This document shows positions 17,738 to 26,894 of a stretch of 64,000 nt of DNA, piece by piece. The notes beneath the pieces were generated by a model. It was not told the DNA's origin and did not search any database. It saw only the letters and a program-made list of their open reading frames with translations. The translations under genes and the position numbers were made by a program. The stretch is from Parvularculaceae bacterium (GTDB lineage Bacteria > Pseudomonadota > Alphaproteobacteria > Caulobacterales > Parvularculaceae): contig JAJFFV010000005.1 in NCBI GenBank assembly GCA_021776475.1, positions 1,674,001 to 1,738,000 of the forward strand, read 5' to 3'. Within the stretch, counting starts at the first letter, position 1, and each line of letters begins with the position of its first letter.

Positions 17738-17902
17738 TTAGTGGTGTCCGCGCCCATGGCCGTGTTTGTGACACACATGTTTGTGGCAATGCCCGTGGCC
17801 GTGGTGCGGATTTGAGACGCCAGGTTTGGCGACAACTACAGTCTTGCTGGCGCAGCCTGCAACGAGAAACAGCGCGCTGAGCGCAATAATAACTTTCAAC
17901 AT
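17738..17902 (-). CDS. Small His-rich lipoprotein
   Basis: 54 aa. The signal peptide ends in the lipobox LVAGC (MLKVIIALSALFLVAGC), predicting a mature lipoprotein of under 40 residues. Its C-terminal third is almost all His, Gly, Lys and two Cys (HGHGHCHKHVCHKHGHGRGHH covers residues 34-54), a likely transition-metal-binding tail. GGGAGA lies upstream of the chosen ATG. No metal transporter is adjacent, so buffering of Ni, Zn or Cu at the envelope is only a guess. Confidence 0.65.
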   Translation of the reverse strand: MLKVIIALSALFLVAGCASKTVVVAKPGVSNPHHGHGHCHKHVCHKHGHGRGHH

Positions 17903-18019
17903 AACTTCGGGTCTCCCTCGGAAAAGGTTTGTCTCCCTGCCTGATCGTCTAACGGATGAGGAAGGCAAACCTGTCGCGGGCTGACGAAGTCAGTCTGCGT
18001 TACGGTTGGGAAAATATGG

Positions 18020-18505
18020 TTACCCGACAAGCTTGTCTTGGACTTTACCTGATAGCCGCAGTAACAGATCTAAGCTCAACTCAAGATTACTGCGTTTGAA
18101 ACCGAAATCGCAAATCTCATAACGCGTCGAGAAAACCCGATTAGCATCTGTGCGATAAACATCCAGAAATATAAACTGGCTGTTGGCGTAGTTAACTCTC
18201 TCATACGACGCGTCACTGTTGGCGATTTCGGCAATCATCTCCAGTCCGGTGCAAGCGTATTCGTCGCAGCTTGGTAGCAAGTAAAAATTCAAGCCGGTTG
18301 AGGGGTCGACGGCATATACATATGCCTTTTCAGTACCCGGGTTCAGGATTTCCGGGCTGAAGTTTTTCTCGACCAAAAATTCGAACACCATGTCGATATC
18401 GAAGTCATAAATTACCCCATCTGGGTCAGATATTTCGGCACTTGCCGTTGTACCGGCGAGCGCGAAAACCAATGACGCAATGGCTGTTTTAATGATATGT
18501 GGCAT
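18020..18505 (-). CDS. Exported YbjN-domain protein
   Basis: 161 aa with a cleavable signal peptide (residues 1-23, ending TTASA). The mature part has the YbjN-like pattern: a domain with single cysteines (LLPSCDEYACTGLEM) and, near the end, STRYEICDFGFKRSNLELSLDLLL. YbjN-fold proteins resemble type III secretion chaperones; the secreted alphaproteobacterial variants have no known role. Confidence 0.7.
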   Translation of the reverse strand: MPHIIKTAIASLVFALAGTTASAEISDPDGVIYDFDIDMVFEFLVEKNFSPEILNPGTEKAYVYAVDPSTGLNFYLLPSCDEYACTGLEMIAEIANSDASYERVNYANSQFIFLDVYRTDANRVFSTRYEICDFGFKRSNLELSLDLLLRLSGKVQDKLVG

Positions 18506-18636
18506 ATCCTGTATCCCCTATGGGCAGGTTTCTTGGTGCAGGATATATCGCTACAGCCGGAATGTCTAATCAGGTCGGCGCAGCCGCATAATTACTTGTT
18601 TTCATGCCGTCATCAAAGTCTGGGCAGTAGCCTGTT

Positions 18637-19335
18637 TCAGCGCACGACCTCAAAGTCAGAATAGTAGATCGTATATTCTTCATCGACATTTGAGAGAAGT
18701 TGCCGGCCAACGGCCTTCCAGTAGACCTTGGTCATCACCGGCGGTACATCGGGCGCTGGGCGCTCAAACGTCTGCTCAAAGACAAACTGATCGAGCCGCG
18801 AGACGGCATTGGGCTTGAACCCTTCAAGTGCCTTGATTGCATAGTAAGTGATACTGCCATCTTCCTTACGCACAACAGCTCTCGTGAAAACTTTGTCCTC
18901 AACTCCTTCGTTAAGGTCGGCATTGTCGGCCTGACCTGTGTTGAAGCTGTAGGCGAGCGTTTCGTCGGTTTCTTCTTCGAGGGTCGCATCCCTGAGCGAG
19001 CCGCGATAATCCGCATAGAGAAGCTCGCCGGGGGCTGACTCGACCCGTTTCCAGGTTTTGAGCTTTTTCTGGCCTTTGCGATCAAGCGCTTCCGGGTCAC
19101 CTGAGATCAAGGTCCATTCGTCGGCGGCAGCGTCATAGCGTTCAACTACGGGATTGTTGCCTGGCCACTCAAACGACTGGGTGTAGGAGACCCGTAATTT
19201 GTTGTTGGCTTCAGCTTCTGTAAGGGCGGTCTCGAGCGGACCTGGCAGTTCTTCGGCGATCGCCGCGGGCGCCGCGCTCAGCGCCATTACAGTCGCTGCG
19301 AGCGCCATTTTGAGCCGGGGGCGTATCAAAATCAT
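18637..19335 (-). CDS. Exported protein of unknown function
   Basis: 232 aa with an N-terminal signal peptide (hydrophobic 10-27, ending AIAEE). The remainder is a soluble beta-rich periplasmic protein with no cysteines and no motif I recognise. It ends in alternating Tyr/Asp residues (YTIYYSDFEVVR). No operon partner is obvious. Confidence 0.75.
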   Translation of the reverse strand: MILIRPRLKMALAATVMALSAAPAAIAEELPGPLETALTEAEANNKLRVSYTQSFEWPGNNPVVERYDAAADEWTLISGDPEALDRKGQKKLKTWKRVESAPGELLYADYRGSLRDATLEEETDETLAYSFNTGQADNADLNEGVEDKVFTRAVVRKEDGSITYYAIKALEGFKPNAVSRLDQFVFEQTFERPAPDVPPVMTKVYWKAVGRQLLSNVDEEYTIYYSDFEVVR

Positions 19336-19436
19336 GTCAAATTCCTCTTAGGCAGATATGCCTTCATTGCGCTTATAGATTATGTCTCGCGCGCGCAAAT
19401 CAACCGCCCGTGTTGCAGAAAATCACGCAATCGGCA

Positions 19437-20216
19437 TTATTTTTCCGCAATAAAAGGCACCCCGCGCGTCAGTTCGTACAAGCCGACCGCGGCGGCGTTG
19501 GAGACGTTAAGGCTGTCCATCGCAGCAGAAATCGGAATTCGGACAAGGGTGTCACAGGTCTCGCCGACCAGCTGGCGTAGCCCCGCGCCTTCTGCTCCAA
19601 GAACAAAAGCCATCGGTTTGGTGCGGGGAACCTCGCTGATATCAGTCCCGCCATCGCCCGCCAGCCCAGCGCAAAAATATCCCATCTCTTTCAGCGCTGC
19701 GAGCGCCCGAGCGATGTTCACGGCCTGGACGCAAGGGACCGTTTCAACGGCGCCCGCCGCCGCCTTGGCCAGCACACCAGCAAGAACCGGCGTGCGTCGC
19801 TCCTGCACGATGACCGCTTTGGCCCCGAAGGCCGCCGCTGAGCGGAAAATTGCACCGATATTCTGCGGATCAGTAATCTGATCGAGAACCACAACAGGAC
19901 CGGGCGATTTCGGTTCAGGCTGGCAGGTTTCTTTAAGCCGCGCCCGCGGTAACTGATCCACATGCGCGGCGAGCCCCTGATGGACTGAGCCCGGCGTCAG
20001 CATACCGTCGATCGCGTCGGGCTTCAGGTCCTGGTAGCGAGCGTCAATGCCGCGCTCTTCAAGCCATTTGGCCGCGTTGAGTGTTGCGACCAGCCGATGG
20101 ATTTTGCGTGCCGGATTATTGATTGCCGCAGCAACCGCGTGGCGGCCATAAAGCCAAACTGGCCCGTCCGGATCTTTTTCCTTCGACGTTTTGGGATCAT
20201 AAGGTTTTTTGTTCAT
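19437..20216 (-). CDS. rlmB: 23S rRNA (guanosine-2'-O-)-methyltransferase RlmB (TrmH/SpoU family)
   Basis: 259 aa from the ATG at 20216 (MNKKPYDPK); the longer open frame runs back toward the tRNA region and is unlikely. The N-terminal substrate-binding domain (VWLYGRHAVAAAI) is followed by the SPOUT knot motifs DPQNIGAIFRSA, FVLGAEGAGLR and ISAAMDSLNVSNAAAVGLYE. RlmB methylates the ribose of G2251 of 23S rRNA using S-adenosylmethionine. It is divergent from the tRNA-Tyr gene. Confidence 0.92.
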   Translation of the reverse strand: MNKKPYDPKTSKEKDPDGPVWLYGRHAVAAAINNPARKIHRLVATLNAAKWLEERGIDARYQDLKPDAIDGMLTPGSVHQGLAAHVDQLPRARLKETCQPEPKSPGPVVVLDQITDPQNIGAIFRSAAAFGAKAVIVQERRTPVLAGVLAKAAAGAVETVPCVQAVNIARALAALKEMGYFCAGLAGDGGTDISEVPRTKPMAFVLGAEGAGLRQLVGETCDTLVRIPISAAMDSLNVSNAAAVGLYELTRGVPFIAEK

Positions 20217-20360
20217 TCGAGGGGCATAAGCATCCTTTTCGATTATCCCAAGAAAAAACCGCAAAAACGCATTTTCTAAGGAGTAGGACGCTTGCGCGCC
20301 CGAACAGCCTTGCATATAAAGCGCGCTCGCTTCTGGCCGCCACGCGAAATGGCATTTTTC

Positions 20361-20445
20361 GGAGGGGTGGGAGAGTGGTTAAATCCACCAGACTGTAAAT
20401 CTGGCCGCTATGCGTACGCTGGTTCGAATCCAGCCCCCTCCACCA
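20361..20445 (+). tRNA. tRNA-Tyr (anticodon GTA)
   Basis: The acceptor stem GGAGGGG/CCCCTCC is complete, the anticodon loop CTGTAAA places GTA at 20395-20397, the variable arm is long (class II, as expected for bacterial tRNA-Tyr), the T-arm is GCTGG-TTCGAAT-CCAGC, and CCA is encoded. Confidence 0.97.
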
Positions 20446-20671
20446 GAAGACTCGTGACAAATCATTGGCCTTGAACAGGACTGTTAAGAAGATCAAGCAA
20501 ATCTTAATGAGTAAAAAGCTTCGGCGCTACAGCCACTGCCATCGCGGCGAGTGATCGGATTTTGCGTTATTCGCCTTTTTTGTCGAAAGTGACCGGTTTT
20601 TCGGAAATTCGACAATCGTCCCAAAATTTGGTTGCTCCTGCCAAGAGTGCTCTGTATTTATGCCGAAATAT

Positions 20672-20745
20672 GCGGGTATAGCACAATGGTAGTGCAGCAG
20701 CCTTCCAAGCTGAGTATGCGGGTTCGATTCCCGCTACCCGCTCCA
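20672..20745 (+). tRNA. tRNA-Gly (anticodon TCC)
   Basis: The acceptor stem GCGGGTA/TACCCGC, D-arm GCAC-AATGGTA-GTGC, anticodon loop CTTCCAA (TCC) and T-arm with TTCGATT are all present. CCA is encoded. It marks the left boundary of a more accessory-looking region. Confidence 0.97.
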
Positions 20746-20924
20746 GATTTTCTCAATGAAATCAGCTGTCAGAAATGACAAAAAATCCCAAATCAAAAAT
20801 GGTTGAAACAAAATATCTTCAGTACACGAGATTATATGACGATTGCGAAACGGGAAGTGCGCTAGTTGGATCGTAGCGCCGCATATGCTAAGACACATTC
20901 AATCACAACGGGGACATAGCACAA

Positions 20925-22169
20925 ATGACGCATCGACTTTTAACATCGGGCATATTGATTTGTGGAGTAACTATTGCTGGATGCTATGATGGTTCTAAGA
21001 CAAGTGACGATCAAGCAACCGCCGACGAACCTGCGCAGGAAGTATTCATGGATCCGGAAATTGCGGCGCTAAAAGCGATGTTTGCGGAACGAGAGGCAAG
21101 CGCTCTTGCGGAGCCCTATCGTGGAGTTGAGACATCTAATGGCATTCAAACAGGATTGTTTCCAATCACCTCAACAGGGATCGAAACCAAACCAATTGTG
21201 GATGGCGCCAATAAATTACTTGCGCAGTTTGATGCTGAATCCGCGAGTGCCATGCAATTTGATATTCAAGACCAAGAATGGCGTAAGTGGTCCAATGTCG
21301 ATAATGGTATCTATGACCGCCAAGGAATTAGCCTGAAGGCAATGACCAAAGCTCAGCGAGAGGCTGCATTTGCTTTGATGAAATCATCTCTTAGCGCAAA
21401 GGGTTTGACCCAATCTCGTGATATTATGAAAACAGACCAGACGCTGAGTGAGCTAAACAACAATGCGCCGCATTTGGACGAACAGTTGTACTTTTTCACC
21501 ATCATGGGAATCCCTTCGCTGACAGAACCGTGGGGGTGGCAGGTCGACGGTCACCATCTGGTCATAAACTATTTCGTTTTAGGAGATCAGGTGGTGATGT
21601 CTCCCGTGTTTATGGGCGGGGAGCCCGTACACACGAAATTAGGCAAATATTCAGGCAATACCGTCATGCAGCCCGAACAGAATATCGGCTTGGAATTGAT
21701 GCAATCTTTTAACATTGACCAACAGCAACGAGCGATTATTTCCAGTACAAAAAGCCATAACGATAATCGTGCGGCGGCGAACAAGGACAACATCACTCTG
21801 AATTATGAAGGCTTGCAAGCCTCAGATATGACGAATTTGCAAAGAACAAAACTACTGGAGCTAACCAAACTGTACATTGGGAATTTGCAGGACGATCACG
21901 CCACCATCAAAATGGAGGATATCAAAGCTCATTTAGGGGAAACATGGTTCGCGTGGATCGGAGATACTTCTGACGAGGCGGTTTTCTATTACCGTATTCA
22001 TAGTCCGGTGGTATTGATAGAATTCGACCATCAAGGACCCATTGGAATACCAAATTCAGGCCCACGAGATGTAGCCACACGCAACCATATTCACACAGTT
22101 GTCCGTACGCCTAACGGCAATGATTATGGCAAGGATTTGCTACGACAGCACCTTGAAGACGTTCATTAA
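20925..22169 (+). CDS. DUF3500 domain lipoprotein
   Basis: 414 aa. The signal peptide ends in a lipobox (CGVTIAGCYDG). The body matches DUF3500: FTIMGIPSLTEPWGWQVDGHHL followed by a segment ending PVFMGGEPV, and a C-terminal FDHQGPIGIPNSGPRDVATR with RNHIHTVVRTPNGNDYG. The clustered His, Trp and acidic residues suggest a metal or small-molecule site, but the family has no known activity. It is probably anchored in the envelope. Its neighbours give no further hint. Confidence 0.85.
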   Translation: MTHRLLTSGILICGVTIAGCYDGSKTSDDQATADEPAQEVFMDPEIAALKAMFAEREASALAEPYRGVETSNGIQTGLFPITSTGIETKPIVDGANKLLAQFDAESASAMQFDIQDQEWRKWSNVDNGIYDRQGISLKAMTKAQREAAFALMKSSLSAKGLTQSRDIMKTDQTLSELNNNAPHLDEQLYFFTIMGIPSLTEPWGWQVDGHHLVINYFVLGDQVVMSPVFMGGEPVHTKLGKYSGNTVMQPEQNIGLELMQSFNIDQQQRAIISSTKSHNDNRAAANKDNITLNYEGLQASDMTNLQRTKLLELTKLYIGNLQDDHATIKMEDIKAHLGETWFAWIGDTSDEAVFYYRIHSPVVLIEFDHQGPIGIPNSGPRDVATRNHIHTVVRTPNGNDYGKDLLRQHLEDVH

Positions 22170-22470
22170 CATGATGTCGACGCTTGCGAGCAGGGCCATC
22201 AAGACGAGTACGAAATACTCTTAGAGGCTCCACCATTTGCTCAGTGGCACCCCATAAAAGACTACGCGTTGCGTCGACCGATTGAGATCACCGCCAAATG
22301 TGGACATTCCTTCGAATTAGGTTGGGTCACGGCTAGTTCGCCGAAGGCTGACGTTCTAAATTCTTATACAGTTGTTCGGCGGCTTGGAACGGGTAAAATT
22401 CCAGATTTGATAGCATGCGGTAGTTGAAATGCGAGAAAAGAAATTCGCGAGCCCTTCCGCGGCAGCCTTC
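22170..22470. other. Gene-free stretch with one repeat fragment
   Basis: No convincing frame on either strand. GCCAAATGTGGACATTCC at about 22293-22310 matches the tail of the dispersed intergenic repeat seen again at 25.2 and 26.8 kb. Confidence 0.5.
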
Positions 22471-23010
22471 TTATTTGTAATAGATGATATCATGAAATAT
22501 CACGGTCTCGGAAATGGCAGCATATCGATGCGGTTGGTCCGCCTGAAATCGCAATGAATCGTCACGATCGAGATAATGCCACTTTTTATTGCAAAACACT
22601 TTCATAGAACCTTCGAGCACAACTATATGCTCAACAGAGTTGGCGCGGTGAGCCTCCGATTTTTGTTCGCGCGGACCTAGCAATCTGATTCTGAATACTT
22701 CCAGATTGATGCCATCCTTATTCGGAAAAATTGGCGTCACTTCCATTTCGTTATCCGAGGAAAAGATTCTTTTTTGACCTTGCCTTGGGTCATCATCGTC
22801 AGGGACAAGGGCGGAAAAAGGCAATCCAAATCCGCTGGCCAACTTCCACAGAGTCGTTACCGTCGGGCTTGATTCTCCCCGTTCGATTTGCCCCAACATG
22901 GCCTTAGATACATTCGTCTTTTCGGAGGTGGCATCTAGGCTCCAGCCTTTTTGCCGTCGGACAGACCTAAGCTTGGCAGATATTTGAGCGTTCCAGCTGT
23001 TGTTGCGCAT
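22471..23010 (-). CDS. XRE-family regulator with C-terminal cupin domain
   Basis: 179 aa. Residues ~9-66 form a Cro/CI-type helix-turn-helix (KLRSVRRQKGWSLDATSEKT, then SKAMLGQIERGESSPTV). Residues ~100-175 form a cupin sensor domain (HIVVLEGSMKVFCNKKWHYL). This two-domain architecture usually represses a neighbouring amino-acid or polyamine gene in response to a ligand. Here the divergent neighbour at 23132 encodes a PD40 lipoprotein, a possible target. Confidence 0.9.
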   Translation of the reverse strand: MRNNSWNAQISAKLRSVRRQKGWSLDATSEKTNVSKAMLGQIERGESSPTVTTLWKLASGFGLPFSALVPDDDDPRQGQKRIFSSDNEMEVTPIFPNKDGINLEVFRIRLLGPREQKSEAHRANSVEHIVVLEGSMKVFCNKKWHYLDRDDSLRFQADQPHRYAAISETVIFHDIIYYK

Positions 23011-23131
23011 ATTGCGTGCTTTCGAAAAACGGCTTGCATGTTTTAGCGTCTGGCGCTAGATATAACGACTGCGTGCGCTATAACGCACGACGACACTGCA
23101 AAGCAACCAGCAATTCGACAAAGGAAGTTAA

Positions 23132-24085
23132 ATGCATTTAATTTCACGATATTCTACCGGGGGGATCGTCGCCCTGCTAACAGTCTCTTGCGCGCAGGAT
23201 GAGAAGATTTCGTACGAGACGTCCATAGATCCGGGCGGCTGCCTGGTAGAGCACGTCGCCGTCGACCCGGATCGGGGCCAGTTTCATTATGACGGTCTAT
23301 CGCCTGACGGCAGCACATTGGCGGTCGGTTGGAATCGAAATGGGGAAGAAAGCGGTCTCTACCTGCTCGACCTTGGAACCGGTGCGCGTACGGATATTCC
23401 AAATCTCAACAACGGCGCGGTGTTTTCGCCTGACGGAATCAATATTCTCAATGTTTTGCCCACAGAAAATGGAAAGACCGATATTGTCGAATACGATTTA
23501 GCAACCGGTGAGATGACATTCGTCGCACCACACGACGAGTGGGAGTGGCTTGCCAGTTACTCTTCCGATGGCGAACTCATTTTGTTCAACTCCTATCGAA
23601 CGGGCGCATCAGATATCTATAGTTATCGGAAATCCGATGGGGAGTTGAAACAATGGACCGACTTTGAAGGTTATGAAGCGCACGCGCAATTTTCTCCCGA
23701 CGACTCCAAAATACTGTTCAACCGTCAAGATGACGGTGAGGACTTCAATTTGTATGTCATTGAAACAGAAACCGGCGATATTTCGCAGCTAACCGACGAC
23801 CCGACAGAAGAGGGTTATGCAAGCTGGTCGCCAGACGGTGATACGATTGTTTTTGTTTCGGATCGGAATCAGGCCTCCGGCGAACCCGATATCTATCTAA
23901 TGAACGCTAAAGGCGAAGACGTTCGCAGGATCACGAATCATGCAGCAAAAGACGGGTACCCGTTCTTCTCGCCGGATGGGAAATATATCTACTTCAACTC
24001 GTACCGCAGTGAACCTAAAGGACTTTACCGAATAGAATTGGACAGCAATCTAAATTGCGTAAAGGGTTCAGCTGAACAAGGGTGA
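23132..24085 (+). CDS. TolB-like PD40 beta-propeller lipoprotein
   Basis: 317 aa. The signal peptide ends in a lipobox-like LLTVSC. The mature protein holds at least five PD40/WD40-like blades, each with SPDG or SPDD turns (FSPDGINILNV, FSPDDSKILFNRQDDG, WSPDGDTIVFVSDRN, FSPDGKYIYFNSYRS). TolB-type propellers mediate protein contacts in the periplasm. AAGGAAG precedes the ATG. It is divergent from the XRE-cupin regulator. Confidence 0.85.
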   Translation: MHLISRYSTGGIVALLTVSCAQDEKISYETSIDPGGCLVEHVAVDPDRGQFHYDGLSPDGSTLAVGWNRNGEESGLYLLDLGTGARTDIPNLNNGAVFSPDGINILNVLPTENGKTDIVEYDLATGEMTFVAPHDEWEWLASYSSDGELILFNSYRTGASDIYSYRKSDGELKQWTDFEGYEAHAQFSPDDSKILFNRQDDGEDFNLYVIETETGDISQLTDDPTEEGYASWSPDGDTIVFVSDRNQASGEPDIYLMNAKGEDVRRITNHAAKDGYPFFSPDGKYIYFNSYRSEPKGLYRIELDSNLNCVKGSAEQG

Positions 24086-24105
24086 CCGTCTGGTCATGAC
24101 CGCTA

Positions 24106-24205
24106 TCAGATTTCTGGTTTGGAGTTCCACTGTAGAAGTTGGTCAATCTTGTTGATGGAGTGATCGGCGAAGCGCGTCAGGATATCTGTCAGCTCGGCCT
24201 GCGGA
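24106..24205 (-). pseudogene. IS66-type transposase C-terminal remnant
   Basis: On the minus strand an open end reads NPQAELTDILTRFADHSINK followed by IDQLLQWN and a stop at 24106. This matches the conserved C-terminus of IS66 TnpC proteins (ADHPINRIDELLPW-type). Upstream sequence no longer continues the frame, so only a scar is left. Confidence 0.5.
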
Positions 24206-24470
24206 TTGACTGGCGGACCGCTCATTCAGCAACTCGAAACGGTTCCAGTTAGTGTCCGCCAAATGGGAAAGAGGAGCCGCTCAAAGCGCGGCCAATAATT
24301 GCCTGATGGATCGTATTTCAAACCGTCCATTCATCGCCAGGAGCGGTCATAGTTCGAAATCTCGCGCGTGTGGGGCGGTTAATGTGACTCACCTCAGTCA
24401 AGCGCGTCTCGTAACTCTTCTCGTTAAAGGAAGTTCTTGATTCTTTCGTCAGCGTTGTAGAAAAACCGGC
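24206..24470. repeat. Dispersed intergenic repeat, copy A, in a gene-free stretch
   Basis: The core at 24291-24350 (ATTGCCTGATGGAT, a T-rich step, then TTCATCGCCAGGAGCGGTCA) shares its parts with copies near 25.14 and 28.76 kb. A 62-codon frame across it is an accident of the repeat, not a gene. Confidence 0.5.
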
Positions 24471-24977
24471 ATGACCGTTAAAATAATGAATGCTGACGAA
24501 AATTCGATCCGCCAGTTAACGCTCCGCGAATATGTGCGCCAGCGCAATGGTGTCCCGCTGGGCGGGCGAGGGTCCATGAGCAATATGCTCTCCCGGTCCT
24601 TCGGGGCAAAATCGTTAGCCGCTTTCTGGCGCTACTGGAACCCCATATTCGGCTTTTACCTGCATCGGTTTGTTTTTGCACCGGTCTCTCATATCACCCC
24701 GCGCTGGCTTGCTCTTGTGGTGACCTTCCTGGTTTGTGGAGCGCTCCACGATGCGGTAACTTTTGTAGCGCGCGGTTCAACAACTTTCCTATTCACCACA
24801 ATGTTCGCGTGCTTTGCAATCGGTGTTTTGGCAAGTGAGGCCGTGCGACTAGATATGTCAAAAATGCCGTGGCTTGTGCGGGCCCTGATTAATCTTATCT
24901 ACATTGTAGCTTGTATCACGGCGGCATTCTATGCCCGCTCCGTCATTCCAAGCTGGCCAACAATTTCAAGCAATTGA
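24471..24977 (+). CDS. Short MBOAT-like membrane protein
   Basis: 168 aa. A basic N-terminus leads into GAKSLAAFWRYWNPIFGFYL, a Trp-rich amphipathic segment like that preceding the active site of membrane-bound O-acyltransferases, and then a helix with FLVCGALHDAVTF, where the His would be the catalytic one. Two further membrane helices follow. MBOAT enzymes are normally 350-500 aa with 8-11 helices, so this is either a minimal relative or a different family sharing the motif. Confidence 0.6.
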   Translation: MTVKIMNADENSIRQLTLREYVRQRNGVPLGGRGSMSNMLSRSFGAKSLAAFWRYWNPIFGFYLHRFVFAPVSHITPRWLALVVTFLVCGALHDAVTFVARGSTTFLFTTMFACFAIGVLASEAVRLDMSKMPWLVRALINLIYIVACITAAFYARSVIPSWPTISSN

Positions 24978-25136
24978 CAATCAAATCGGCTATATGGCTT
25001 GCTTTTTTTGACTGAGAAATAACTTGACGGCTGACATCACCAGCGTCCTTTTCTGGGCGACTTAGACACAGGGGTGCTTGCGCTCGACAGTCCCAAAAGG
25101 GCCAATCCTACCCCCGAATTTCACTATCCGAATCTC

Positions 25137-25197
25137 GCCAAGTATTGCCTGATGGATTGAATTTTAGTCAGTTTCTCGCAGCCAAAAGCGGACATTC
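25137..25197 (+). repeat. Dispersed intergenic repeat, copy B
   Basis: ATTGCCTGATGGATTGA at the left and GCCAAAAGCGGACATTC at the right match copies A and C. It lies just upstream of the membrane-anchor gene at 25239. Confidence 0.5.
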
Positions 25198-25238
25198 GCG
25201 ATTCGTGCTATGAGTGCCTCAAAAGAGAGGAGAGCATC

Positions 25239-25958
25239 ATGTTGCTGCGCCGTATCATTGAACATGTGAAAACCCAGAACTGGACGGCGGTGGGGCTCGA
25301 CTTCGTCATTGTCGTTGTCGGCGTATTGCTCGCCTTTCAGATCACAGCGTGGAACGATGACCGCATCAATCGCATTGATGAGACAGGCTATTTAGAGCGT
25401 CTTCATAAAGAATTAGAATCTTCTATCTCATTGATTGGTGAAGACGTAGCGCAACTTGCTGAATGGCATTCGCTAGGCAAACAAAATATTGCCATCTTGG
25501 AATCCGGCCGACTCGCCGAAGCAGATGTCCAATCCTTTGAGCGCGGATTAGTCGTCGGCTTTCGTCTTGAATTTGTCCAAAGCAATCTTGCGACAGTAGA
25601 CGAACTGCTTTCGAGCGGTCGGCTTGGCATCATCCGAAATGCCGAAATTCGAGCGGGGATATCCCGCGTAAGTTCCGTTGTCGAGAACATGCAAAGTTAT
25701 ATAAGATTTATCGGCGAGCGTCAGAATATGCTCACACCAATTTTATGGACGCGCGTGCGTTGGGTGCAAACAATCGACATTCAAGGAGCGACGGTTGTGG
25801 ATTACGATTTTGAAAGACTAACCGCGGACGACGAGTTTATTTTCGCGTATGGAAATGCCGTGCACATTCTAAGGACCAATCAAATGTGGTTATCGCAAGC
25901 CAGCGAGGAGATTGCTGCTTTGCGCGACTTAGTGGGCGCGGAACTAAACAGAGATTAA
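25239..25958 (+). CDS. DUF6090-type single-pass membrane protein
   Basis: 239 aa. The N-terminus MLLRRIIEHVKTQNWTAVGL is followed by one helix (FVIVVVGVLLAFQITAW) and an AWNDDR motif, the signature of a large family of envelope proteins common in Hyphomonadales and relatives. The rest is a predicted periplasmic, mainly helical domain. AGGAGAG precedes the ATG. Function unknown; many genomes carry several paralogues. Confidence 0.8.
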   Translation: MLLRRIIEHVKTQNWTAVGLDFVIVVVGVLLAFQITAWNDDRINRIDETGYLERLHKELESSISLIGEDVAQLAEWHSLGKQNIAILESGRLAEADVQSFERGLVVGFRLEFVQSNLATVDELLSSGRLGIIRNAEIRAGISRVSSVVENMQSYIRFIGERQNMLTPILWTRVRWVQTIDIQGATVVDYDFERLTADDEFIFAYGNAVHILRTNQMWLSQASEEIAALRDLVGAELNRD

Positions 25959-26110
25959 AATTCTTCGAAAGGCTCTGCTCTGCGACATTGATTTATTGTG
26001 CAAGGAAATGTCTCATTTGGGCCAGCAATGCCACTTAAGCCGTTCGACCCGAGATTTGCACGGGTGTTCTCCCCCTCGAAATCAATCGATGGGTTTGAAG
26101 GAGAAATATC

Positions 26111-26752
26111 ATGCAAACCAACTATGAACCGTCAAACCAAAATAGCGGCGCTTCTGAACGTCGGCATCCGCTTGGAAAACTTACTGGGCAAAAGCCCGCT
26201 CTAAAGATGAAAGAGGTCTGGGCGATACGGACACGCCTTGAGTTAGATGGCAGTGCTCGCGATCTGGCTCTATTCAACCTCGCAATCGACAGTAAGTTAC
26301 GCGGATGCGATTTGGTCAGCTTAAAAGTTGAGGATGTCGCTGCAGGTGGTGAGGTTAGGTCGCGGGGTGCAATCGTTCAGAAGAAAACGGGACGTCCCGT
26401 TCAATTTGAGATCACTGACAACACCCAAAAGTCAATCCGCAATCTTCTTGCTCAGAGCAAACTTCGGCCAGAAGACTACCTCTTTCGAAGTCGTGTCAAA
26501 AAGTCTTCTCATCTATCTACACGGCAATATGCTCGAATTGTCGAAGGCTGGGTGCAATCCATCGGATTGAACGCGCGAACCTACGGCACACACTCTCTCA
26601 GGAGAACCAAAGCAGCCGTCATTTATAGAAAAACGGGAAACCTCAGAGCAGTCCAGTTACTGCTTGGACATAGCAAGCTAGAGAGCACCGTTCGGTATCT
26701 CGGTGTAGATGTCGATGATGCCCTGGATATATCCTCGTCGATTGATTTGTAA
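26111..26752 (+). CDS. Minimal tyrosine recombinase/integrase
   Basis: 213 aa consisting almost only of the catalytic domain; the N-terminal core-binding domain is missing. The catalytic set is complete: Arg64 (LRGCDLVSL), Lys91/92, His161-x2-Arg164 (THSLRRT), His187 (LLGHSKLEST) and Tyr196 (VRYLGVD). GGAG precedes the ATG. Such short integrases occur as single genes in many proteobacteria, often beside mobile or resistance DNA. It may have moved neighbouring cassettes, but no flanking attachment repeats are visible. Confidence 0.9.
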   Translation: MQTNYEPSNQNSGASERRHPLGKLTGQKPALKMKEVWAIRTRLELDGSARDLALFNLAIDSKLRGCDLVSLKVEDVAAGGEVRSRGAIVQKKTGRPVQFEITDNTQKSIRNLLAQSKLRPEDYLFRSRVKKSSHLSTRQYARIVEGWVQSIGLNARTYGTHSLRRTKAAVIYRKTGNLRAVQLLLGHSKLESTVRYLGVDVDDALDISSSIDL

Positions 26753-26759
26753 GCTTTTG

Positions 26760-26786
26760 ATCGGCTGCAAGCTGCTTGCAGCCGAT
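26760..26786 (+). terminator. Perfect 12-bp hairpin after the integrase gene
   Basis: ATCGGCTGCAAG and CTTGCAGCCGAT are separated by CTG and lie 8 bp after the integrase stop. The T-tract after it is short, so it may act as a terminator or be a recombination-related hairpin. Confidence 0.6.
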
Positions 26787-26894
26787 TTAGGAATTTAAAT
26801 ACAGTCTGCGCCTCGCCAAAAGTGGACATCCAGATCATGTATTTGAATGTCTTGAAAGCGGGCTACGCTTTGATTTCGTGATGGGCGGACTACA

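Noticed and set aside
20672-20745. tRNA-Gly as integration site of an island
   Set aside because: Gene content changes after it, but I could find no second copy of its 3' end in the window, so no attachment pair can be claimed.
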